The position numbers were made by a program, and so were the translations under genes. The notes under the pieces are model-generated. The model did no database searches. It was not told where the DNA came from and worked only from the letters and a program-made list of their open reading frames with translations. A DNA stretch of 64,000 bases from Ramlibacter sp. WS9 (GTDB taxonomy: Bacteria > Pseudomonadota > Gammaproteobacteria > Burkholderiales > Burkholderiaceae_C). This document shows positions 58,108 through 64,000 of this stretch, one piece after another (the first letter of the stretch is position 1; every line of letters begins with the position of its first letter). The stretch covers positions 62,001 to 126,000 of the forward strand of contig NZ_RKMB01000013.1 in NCBI RefSeq assembly GCF_003797765.1, written 5' to 3'.

Positions 58108-58509
58108 TTACGCCGGGTGAAAAAGGATCCAGTCGCCGTGGCCGATGACCTGCTTGCCGCGCACCCGTTCGGGGTTGATTTCGTAGACCAGGCACTGCAA
58201 CGGGCGGCCCAGCACCTCGATCGCCAGTTCGCGCTTGAAATACTCGCTGGCCTCGCCCGGCATGATCTGCTCGATTTCGTCGAGCACCGCTTCGAGCTCC
58301 GCACCGATTTCGTAGACCTCGCCCACCACCGTCACCGCCTCTTCACCGCCGAGCGTGAGGCCGGGATACCAGTCGATGCGGTAGAGCCTGCCCTTCACTT
58401 CGCCCATGCCCACGTATCGCGGTGCCGGCCGCAAGCGGTTGATGTCGTTACGCCCGCCCCGGCGCAGCGTACCGTAGACGAAGACGTGGCGGGGAGAGGC
58501 TTCGGGCAT
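58108..58509 (-). CDS. Gamma-glutamylcyclotransferase-family (AIG2-like) protein
   Basis: A protein of about 133 residues with the HVFVYGTLRRGGRN nucleotide-like binding loop of the family and a glutamate in the GEVYEIGAELEAVLDEIE region expected to be the acid/base. These enzymes cyclise gamma-glutamyl amines or act in glutathione turnover. ATG at 58509 is chosen because it directly precedes the conserved domain; ATG at 58539 is possible but crowds the divergent gene. Confidence 0.78.
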   Translation of the reverse strand: MPEASPRHVFVYGTLRRGGRNDINRLRPAPRYVGMGEVKGRLYRIDWYPGLTLGGEEAVTVVGEVYEIGAELEAVLDEIEQIMPGEASEYFKRELAIEVLGRPLQCLVYEINPERVRGKQVIGHGDWILFHPA

Positions 58510-58544
58510 GATCCGGGGGTTTTGAAAAATAGAAGCCATTCTGA

Positions 58545-59477
58545 ATGAGCCTTGGCGCGAACCGCCTGGCCGCGTACGCGTGCCTCGCCCTGAGCATGTC
58601 ACTGGTCGGCAGCTATGTCGCGCTGTCCAAGCCCATGGTCGCAGCCATCCCCGTGTTCCTGCTCGCCTGGCTGCGCTTCGGCATCGGCGGCCTGGCCATG
58701 GTGCATTGGCTGCGCAAGCCCGCGAACGAATTGCCGATGTCCGGCCACACGCGCCGGCTCGTCTTCCTCGAATCGTTCCTGGGCAACTTCCTCTTTTCCA
58801 TCTGCATGCTGTTCGGCGTGAGCATGACCAGCGCCGTGTCTGCCGGCGTGATCATGGCGGCCATCCCCGCCGTCGTCGCGCTGCTGAGCCGGGTATTCCT
58901 GCATGAACGCATCGCCCCGCGAACCTGGGCGGCTATCGCATGTGCCGGCCTGGGCATCGGCCTGCTCGCCCTGGCAAAGCCCGGTTCATCCGCCCATGGC
59001 ACCGACGGCTCCGCGGCGGCCGCAGACGCCGCCCGCGCATGGCTGGGCAATCTGCTGGTGTTCGGCGCCGTCGTGTGCGAGGCGTCATACGCGGTGATCG
59101 GCAAGAAGCTCACCGGCGTGCTCGGCCCTAAGCGCATCACGTCGATGATCAACCTCTGGGGCTTCCTGCTCGTGACGCCATTCGGCGCCTGGGCTGCGTT
59201 GAGCTTCGACTTCGGCAGCGTCCAGCCCGGCATCTGGGTGCTGCTCGTCTTCTATTCACTGGCCGCAAGCGTCTGGACGGTGTGGCTCTGGATGACGGGG
59301 CTGAAGGTCGTACCGGCCGCCCAGGGCGGTGTCTTCACCGTGATGCTCCCGGTATCGGCGGCGCTGGTAGCCGTTTTCGCGTTGGGCGAAAGCCTGAGCG
59401 GCTTGCAGCTCCTGGCCTTCGGCTTGGCCTTGGTGGGCGTCGTGCTGGCGACACTGCCCGTCAGAGCAGCGGCGTAG
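58545..59477 (+). CDS. EamA-family drug/metabolite transporter
   Basis: A 310-residue membrane protein with ten predicted helices in two EamA repeats. Substrate unknown; relatives export amino acids or metabolites. It is divergent from the cyclotransferase-like gene (36 bases apart) and overlaps the end of the RraA-like gene by 17 bases in convergent orientation. Confidence 0.85.
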   Translation: MSLGANRLAAYACLALSMSLVGSYVALSKPMVAAIPVFLLAWLRFGIGGLAMVHWLRKPANELPMSGHTRRLVFLESFLGNFLFSICMLFGVSMTSAVSAGVIMAAIPAVVALLSRVFLHERIAPRTWAAIACAGLGIGLLALAKPGSSAHGTDGSAAAADAARAWLGNLLVFGAVVCEASYAVIGKKLTGVLGPKRITSMINLWGFLLVTPFGAWAALSFDFGSVQPGIWVLLVFYSLAASVWTVWLWMTGLKVVPAAQGGVFTVMLPVSAALVAVFALGESLSGLQLLAFGLALVGVVLATLPVRAAA

Positions 59478-59985
59478 CGCTCACGACGATGCCGTCCTCG
59501 TCGGCGTAGAGCCAGTCGCCCGGCCGCACCGGAACCCCTTGAATTTCGATGGCGATGTCGCGCTGGCCCTCGCCGCGTTTGACCGAACGCAGCGGCATGA
59601 GCGCCAGTGCCTTCACGGGAATGCCCGCAGCTTGAAGTTCAGCGAGGTCGCGCACCGCGCCATCGACGACGATCCCGGCCCAGCCGTTCTTCGCCGCAGC
59701 AGCCGCGAGATTTCCGCCGACCAGCGCGCGGCGCAGCGAACCGCCGCCTTCCACCACCAGAACGCGGCCGACTCGGCCGGAAGGCGTGTCCACAAAACCT
59801 GGCGAGTTCACGGCCTCGCGAACGCGCGAGTTGTCCTCGATCGCGCGCACGGTGGCTACCGGCCCGCTGAACCGTGCGGCGAGTCCGAAGTCTCGGAACA
59901 TGGGCGCGAGGACGCGGAAAGCGCCTGACGTGTCTTCTTCATGGGCGTCGCACAGGTCGCAGGTGGCGAAGGGCTTGGCTGTCAT
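59461..59985 (-). CDS. RraA-family protein
   Basis: A 174-residue protein with the conserved GGNLAAAAAKNGWAGIVVDGAVRD stretch (GGNLA, then DGAVRD) of RraA and the related HMG/4-hydroxy-4-methyl-2-oxoglutarate aldolases. The Arg and Asp of the metal/pyruvate site are in GAVRD. It could inhibit RNase E or be an aldolase; sequence alone does not decide. Its start overlaps the Lrp-type regulator by ATGA. Confidence 0.83.
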   Translation of the reverse strand: MTAKPFATCDLCDAHEEDTSGAFRVLAPMFRDFGLAARFSGPVATVRAIEDNSRVREAVNSPGFVDTPSGRVGRVLVVEGGGSLRRALVGGNLAAAAAKNGWAGIVVDGAVRDLAELQAAGIPVKALALMPLRSVKRGEGQRDIAIEIQGVPVRPGDWLYADEDGIVVSATPLL

Positions 59986-60476
59986 TTTCCGGTGACTTTC
60001 CTGATGGCGGGTTTGATGTTCTCGCGGCGCGCCGGCAGCACCACGGCATTCTCGCGGGGCGCGTTGAGCACGATGGAGGTCGAAGTTTCGGTAAGGATAC
60101 AAAACTTCGTCACCACCGCATCCAGGTGCTCGACGTCGATCACAGCGATCTCCATGATCCAGCTGTCCTCGCCCGTCACGTTCCAGGCGTTCACCACCTC
60201 GGGCGTCTGCTCGATCAGCTTGACCACCCGGGCGTATTCGACCCGGCCGACCCGCACGATGGCGCGGATGCCGTAGCCCAGCCGCTGGAAATCGACGACG
60301 GCTCGATAGCCCTTGATGACGCCGTTGAGCTCCAGCTTGCGGACCCGCTCCGTCACGGCCGGCTGGCTCAGGTGCACCCGGCGGCCGAGTTCGGCCATGG
60401 TGATGCGTGCGTCTCGCTGCAGCTCGGCCAGGATGCGGCCGTCATAGGCGTCCATTTCGGAAACTTCGGTGGGCAT
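59982..60476 (-). CDS. Lrp/AsnC-family transcriptional regulator
   Basis: A 164-residue regulator. The N-terminal helix-turn-helix runs ITMAELGRRVHLSQPAVTERVRKLE (read from MAELGRRVHLSQPAVTERV) and the C-terminal RAM domain is complete, with a basic tail. ATG at 60476 is used; an inner ATG (MDAYDGRIL) is possible. It is coupled to the RraA-like gene and divergent from the second DMT exporter, one of which it may control. Confidence 0.88.
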   Translation of the reverse strand: MPTEVSEMDAYDGRILAELQRDARITMAELGRRVHLSQPAVTERVRKLELNGVIKGYRAVVDFQRLGYGIRAIVRVGRVEYARVVKLIEQTPEVVNAWNVTGEDSWIMEIAVIDVEHLDAVVTKFCILTETSTSIVLNAPRENAVVLPARRENIKPAIRKVTGK

Positions 60477-60565
60477 CGTGTTTATCTTTGAAAGTTAAGG
60501 CGGCGGTCTGCGATGACCTTGAATCATCCATGGATCGCGCGCCATCGGCAACATACGATGGATCC

Positions 60566-61489
60566 ATGAACACCGCCGTCATGTCCTCAGCCACCTCGCG
60601 CAAAGCGTCCCTATTGCTCCCCGCCCTGCTCGCCTGCTACCTGGTCTGGGGCTCCACTTACCTGGCAATCCGCCTCGCGCTCGTGAGCTTCCCGCCGTTC
60701 TTCCAGATGGGAACTCGCTTTCTCGTGGCGGGTGCGCTGCTCATGGGATGGGTCCTGTGGCGGCGTTCTCGCACCGCAGGCACGCCACAACCGCTGCCGA
60801 CACCGCGGCAATGGCGCAACGCGCTCGTGATCGGCACGCTGATGCTCGGCGGCGGCATGGGGCTCACCGCAAGCGCGGAGCAGCACATCGGCTCGGGGTT
60901 GATCGCCGCGTTCATCGCCGTCGTACCCATGCTGGTCTGCGGCTGGGGCCTTCTCTTCGGGCAGCGGCCGAGCCGGCTCGAGCTGGCGGGCATGGCCGTC
61001 GGCATGGTGGGCGTCGTGCTGCTGGTGCGCGGCGCCAGTTTCTCAGCCGCGCCGATCGGCATCGTGAGCATCGCGGCCGCGACGATGGCCTGGTCGCTGG
61101 GATCGGTGCTCACTACCAAGCTGCCGCTGGCGCCGGGCGCTGCCGGCTTTTCCAGCGAAATGTTGTGTGGTGGCGCGGTGTTGATGGTGATTTCTCTCGC
61201 GTTGGGTGAGCAGCCGCATTGGCCGCCGACGCCGTTGGCCGCGGCCGCGTGGCTCTATCTCGTCGTCTTCGGATCGCTGATCGCGTTCAGCGCGTACCTC
61301 TACCTGCTGGCTCATGCGTCGCCCGCGATGGCCACGAGCTACGCCTTCGTGAACCCGCTGATCGCGCTCTTGCTGGGCGTTGCAGTCGCCTCGGAGAGCG
61401 TCACTGGAGGCGAGTGGATCGCCTGCGGCGTGGTGCTTGCCGGCGTTTTTCTGATCTTCAGAGGGAAAACGCAGTCCTCGCCCAAGTGA
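60566..61489 (+). CDS. EamA-family exporter (YedA-like)
   Basis: A 307-residue ten-helix transporter. The N-terminal YLVWGSTYLAIRLAL and later SAEQHIGSGLIAAFIAVVP signature fit the YedA branch of drug/metabolite exporters. Substrate unknown. ATG at 60566 is supported by the hydrophobic N-terminus beginning shortly after. Divergent from the Lrp-type gene. Confidence 0.87.
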   Translation: MNTAVMSSATSRKASLLLPALLACYLVWGSTYLAIRLALVSFPPFFQMGTRFLVAGALLMGWVLWRRSRTAGTPQPLPTPRQWRNALVIGTLMLGGGMGLTASAEQHIGSGLIAAFIAVVPMLVCGWGLLFGQRPSRLELAGMAVGMVGVVLLVRGASFSAAPIGIVSIAAATMAWSLGSVLTTKLPLAPGAAGFSSEMLCGGAVLMVISLALGEQPHWPPTPLAAAAWLYLVVFGSLIAFSAYLYLLAHASPAMATSYAFVNPLIALLLGVAVASESVTGGEWIACGVVLAGVFLIFRGKTQSSPK

Positions 61490-61528
61490 AAAAAACGACA
61501 CGCCAGAGTGAAAAAAGCCATTTTTCGC

Positions 61529-61557
61529 TTGGAAACGCGTTTTTTCTCCAGTAGCAT
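61529..61557 (+). promoter_or_regulatory. Candidate promoter of the SWIB-domain gene
   Basis: TTGGAA (61529-61534) and TAGCAT (61552-61557) are 17 bases apart. Transcription would start about 61564, some 70 bases before the ATG at 61635, which has AAGGAAA upstream. Confidence 0.5.
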
Positions 61558-61634
61558 CCGCAGTGCCGTAGGAGACGAATGCTGGAATGCAAGGTCCCCG
61601 ATGGTGATTACTCAACTTCTAGAAGGAAATAATC

Positions 61635-62084
61635 ATGGCAACTGCGAAAAAAGCTGCGAAGAAGGCGCCTGCAAAGAAGGCCCCCGCAAAGAAGGCTGCA
61701 CCGGCGAAGAAGGCCGCACCGGCGAAGAAGGCTGCTCCTGCAAAGAAGGCCGCACCGGCGAAGAAGGCTGCTCCTGCAAAGAAGGCCGCACCCGCGAAGA
61801 AGGCTGCTCCTGCGAAGAAGGCTCCGGCCAAGAAGCGCACGCCCAACGCCGCGTTCATGAAGGCCCTGACCCCCAGCGCGCAACTCGCGGCTGTGGTCGG
61901 CAGCGCCCCGCTGCCCCGCACCGAAGTGGTCAGCAAGCTGTGGGCCTACATCAAGAAGAACAAGCTGCAAGACAGCGTCAACAAGCGCATGGTCAACGCC
62001 GACGCCAAGCTGAAGGAAATCTTCGGCAAGGCCCAGGTCTCCATGTTCGAGATGGCCGGCCTGATCGGCAAGCACGTCAAGTAA
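61635..62084 (+). CDS. SWIB/MDM2-domain protein with Lys/Ala-rich histone H1-like tail
   Basis: A 149-residue protein. Residues 1 to about 68 are a highly basic tail built of AAPAKK repeats (seven in a row plus variants), like the tails of histone H1-like proteins. The C-terminal SWIB/MDM2 domain (about 70-149) is complete (RTEVVSKLWAYIKKNKLQD). SWIB is chiefly a chromatin-associated fold; in bacteria such proteins probably bind DNA or nucleoid. At DNA level the tail is a run of 18- and 36-base repeats, so length may vary among strains. Confidence 0.88.
   Translation: MATAKKAAKKAPAKKAPAKKAAPAKKAAPAKKAAPAKKAAPAKKAAPAKKAAPAKKAAPAKKAPAKKRTPNAAFMKALTPSAQLAAVVGSAPLPRTEVVSKLWAYIKKNKLQDSVNKRMVNADAKLKEIFGKAQVSMFEMAGLIGKHVK
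61690..61829 (+). repeat. Tandem 18-base repeats coding AAPAKK
   Basis: Units of the form gct-gca/ctc-cg/ct-gc-aag-aag repeat about seven times, with a higher-order alternation of a CACCGGCG and a CTCCTGCA version (36 bases). All copies stay in frame. Such runs can expand or shrink by slippage or recombination and change the length of the basic tail. Confidence 0.8.
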
Positions 62085-62119
62085 GACGTCCCCTCTCCCG
62101 GGTACTTCTCGGGTACTTG

Positions 62120-62145
62120 AAAGGCCGGTGCAAACCGGCCTTTTT
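62120..62145 (+). terminator. Intrinsic terminator after the SWIB gene
   Basis: AAAGGCCGGT and ACCGGCCTTT form a 10-base stem with a GCAA tetraloop, followed by TTT. It lies between the SWIB gene and tldD. Confidence 0.9.
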
Positions 62146-62162
62146 CATTTCACAATCGTTCC

Positions 62163-63617
62163 ATGCACTCATTCGAACAACTCGTCCGTAGGAACGCCCC
62201 CGCGGCAGATTACTGGTCTGCGCGCGCCGTGACGGAAACGTCCGAAAAACTCGCCGTGCGGCGCGACGTTCCGCAAGCGCCGGAGCAGCAGCGCGATGCG
62301 GGCGTGATGTTGTGCGTGGTGCGCGACGGCGCGTTGGGCTATGCGGCCACCAGCGACATGTCTGAATGGGGCGTGCGCAACGCCTTCGCTCGCGCCACGG
62401 AACTGGCCCAGGCCAGCATCGGCCGCACTGTGTTCGACTACCGCGAAGCGGGCCTTCCCAAGGCGTCGGGCAGCTACCGGTCGCCCAACGAGCGGCCCGC
62501 CGCCGGTCTTTCGCTCGCGGAGAAGTTCGATCTTCTGCGCGAAGTCTGCGTGAGCGCCAACATCGGTGACGCCATCGTCGACCGCACCGCATCGTTGTGG
62601 ACCACGCACACGGAACAGCTGCACATCACGCCGGACGGTGGCCGCATCGAGCAGGTGTGGGACTTCATCGTGCCCGGCATCACGGCGGTGGCCAGCGCCA
62701 ACGGCGACACGCAGATCCGCTCGGCCGCCGGCCAGTACAACGGCTTTTGCCAGCAGGGCGGGCTCGAGGTTCTGGAACGTGCCCGGTTCGCACAAGACGG
62801 GCCGCGCGTCGCCCGCGAAGCGCTGGAGCTGGTGCGCGCCCCCAACTGCCCCGAGGGCGAGATGGACGTGCTGCTGATGCCCGACCAGATGATGCTGCAG
62901 ATCCACGAGAGCATCGGCCATCCCCTCGAGCTCGACCGTATCCTGGGCGATGAGCGCAACTTCGCCGGTACGAGCTTCGTCACGCTGGATATGTTCGGCC
63001 ACTACCAATACGGCAGCGAGCTGCTCAACGTGAGCTTCGCGCCGGACACGCCGGCCGAATTCGCCGGCTTCGCCTACGACGACGACGGCGCGCCGGCGCA
63101 GCGCGAATGGATCATCCAGCGCGGCATCCTGCAGCGCCCGCTCGGCGGCACCGTTTCGCAAGCGCGTGCGCAGCAGTTGCGCCCCGGTATCGGCGGTGTC
63201 TCGACCACGCGCGCCGCGAGCTGGAACCGCGCACCCATTGACCGCATGAGCAACCTCAACGTCGAGGCGGGCGATTCGACGCTCGAACAGATGATCTCCA
63301 GCATCGAGCTCGGTGTGATGATGCGCACCAATTCCTCCTGGAGCATCGACGACTCCCGCAACAAGTTCCAGTTCGGGTGCGAATACGGCCAGATGATCCG
63401 CGGCGGCAAGCTGGCCGAGGTGGTGAAACGGCCCAACTACCGCGGCATCTCTTCGCGCTTCTGGCGCTCGCTGGCCATGGTGGGCGACCGCAGCACCTTC
63501 CAGGTGATGGGCACGCCGTACTGTGGCAAAGGCGAGCCGAACCAGGTGATCCGAGTCGGCCATGCCGCGCCTGCCTGCAAGTTCACCGGCGTGTCGGTTT
63601 TTGGAGGAGCACGCTGA
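62163..63617 (+). CDS. TldD/PmbA-family metalloprotease subunit (TldD-like)
   Basis: A 484-residue protein. The metal-binding motif is IHESIGHPLE (HExxxH type of TldD). TldD and TldE form a heterodimeric protease that trims unfolded peptides and matures microcins and modified peptides. The stop overlaps the next gene by one base (TGATG). The size is normal for TldD. Confidence 0.88.
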   Translation: MHSFEQLVRRNAPAADYWSARAVTETSEKLAVRRDVPQAPEQQRDAGVMLCVVRDGALGYAATSDMSEWGVRNAFARATELAQASIGRTVFDYREAGLPKASGSYRSPNERPAAGLSLAEKFDLLREVCVSANIGDAIVDRTASLWTTHTEQLHITPDGGRIEQVWDFIVPGITAVASANGDTQIRSAAGQYNGFCQQGGLEVLERARFAQDGPRVAREALELVRAPNCPEGEMDVLLMPDQMMLQIHESIGHPLELDRILGDERNFAGTSFVTLDMFGHYQYGSELLNVSFAPDTPAEFAGFAYDDDGAPAQREWIIQRGILQRPLGGTVSQARAQQLRPGIGGVSTTRAASWNRAPIDRMSNLNVEAGDSTLEQMISSIELGVMMRTNSSWSIDDSRNKFQFGCEYGQMIRGGKLAEVVKRPNYRGISSRFWRSLAMVGDRSTFQVMGTPYCGKGEPNQVIRVGHAAPACKFTGVSVFGGAR

Positions 63618-64000
63618 TGCGCCCCTACTTCGAACACCTCGCCGACGCAATCTGCCAGCCTGTTGCCGGCATCGACCGGGTCACTCTCTACTACAGCGCA
63701 GAGGTCTCGGATTTCATCCGCTTCAACCGCGCTGCCGTACGGCAGGCCACGCATGTCTCGCAGCGCTACGGCAGCGTGTCCGTGGTCGCCGGCGCCCGGC
63801 AGGCCACGGGTCGCATCTCGCTCAGCGGCGACGCGGCAGCGGACGTGCAGTCCCTGCTCGCGGAGCGCGACCTGCTGATCGAGCAGTTGCCGCTGGTCCC
63901 CGAAGACGCGTTTCTGCAGCTTCCGACGGCGATCGCGCCGACCGAGCGCGATGCCGAAGGAGAACTGCCGTCTGCACAACAAGTCATCGATGCGGTCACC
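63617..64000 (+). CDS. TldD/PmbA-family protein, N-terminal part (TldE-like, cut by window end)
   Basis: An ATG at 63617, overlapping the tldD-like stop, opens a frame that runs to the window end (128 codons, no stop). The product starts MRPYFEHLADAICQPVAG and has a YSAEVSDFIRFN element and an RAAVRQATHVSQ stretch resembling the N-terminal domain of the PmbA/TldE partner. The metal motif is expected to be absent in TldE; it lies outside the window. Gene pairing favours a TldD-TldE complex. Confidence 0.78.
   Translation, partial: MRPYFEHLADAICQPVAGIDRVTLYYSAEVSDFIRFNRAAVRQATHVSQRYGSVSVVAGARQATGRISLSGDAAADVQSLLAERDLLIEQLPLVPEDAFLQLPTAIAPTERDAEGELPSAQQVIDAVT

Noticed and set aside
61690..61829. 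Regular repeats that could suggest a CRISPR array
   Set aside because: Units are 18 bases, contiguous, in frame and code for AAPAKK; there are no spacers.

Overview
The window is about 64 kb of GC-rich DNA with tightly packed genes, many joined by ATGA or TGATG overlaps. The gene families and their order point to a betaproteobacterium of the Burkholderiales, most likely Comamonadaceae (a Ramlibacter, Variovorax or Polaromonas relative). The clues are a class I phaC-phaA-phaB locus, the thrS-infC-rpmI-rplT-pheS-pheT-ihfA-merR-tRNA-Pro block, an infC that appears to start at ATC, and TRAP transport of organic acids. Genus is inference. I see no phage, transposase, CRISPR array or rRNA.

Layout. 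1-1000: the end of an amidase and a CBS-domain protein. 1028-5756 (minus): a three-gene 2-oxoacid:ferredoxin oxidoreductase operon (alpha, beta and a GltD-like/ferredoxin fusion). 5908-15911 (minus): a propionyl-CoA to succinyl-CoA operon (methylmalonyl-CoA mutase, meaB, pccB, pccA and a candidate epimerase), interleaved with SGNH-hydrolase, YdcF and PhoD-like genes, with a divergent GntR-family regulator at 16045. 16725-22056 (minus): a 2-aminobenzoyl-CoA (anthranilate) type catabolic operon with its own MarR regulator, a strong candidate operator and the remnant of a lost SDR gene. 22227-26274: dusA, a DnaJ-like protein, a GNAT protein, an RlpA-like lipoprotein and an unknown protein. 26332-30032 (minus): PHA synthesis.

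30340-41603: pgeF, a zeta-class GST isomerase, then a two-part aromatic catabolic island. One part is Rieske oxygenase, glutamine-synthetase-like enzyme and ferredoxin. The other is a 3-hydroxybenzoate 6-hydroxylase-like flavoprotein, gentisate dioxygenase, fumarylpyruvate hydrolase and a complete TRAP transporter, with a MarR gene between the parts. Together these suggest import of an aromatic acid, possibly an aromatic amine, activation or ring hydroxylation, and flow through gentisate to pyruvate and fumarate. 41692-47856: a NUDIX hydrolase and a signalling patch (Ser/Thr kinase, TagH-like FHA protein, cyclase-FHA fusion, histidine kinase).

47890-55954 (minus): tRNA-Pro and the translation block. 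thrS is preceded by what looks like a complete transcription attenuator with a Thr-rich 13-residue leader peptide and mutually exclusive stems. 56199-64000: a zinc-ribbon protein, isocitrate lyase behind a dense palindromic regulatory region, small metabolic and transport genes, a SWIB protein with a Lys/Ala-repeat tail, and a TldD/TldE pair cut by the window end.

Metabolically, propionyl-CoA, aromatic ring-cleavage products and acetyl-CoA meet here: the mutase route, the glyoxylate shunt (aceA) and PHA storage lie near each other. The most interesting items are the thrS attenuator, the glutamine-synthetase/Rieske/gentisate island, the palindromes upstream of the aminobenzoyl-CoA operon and aceA, and the ferredoxin-linked 2-oxoacid oxidoreductase.
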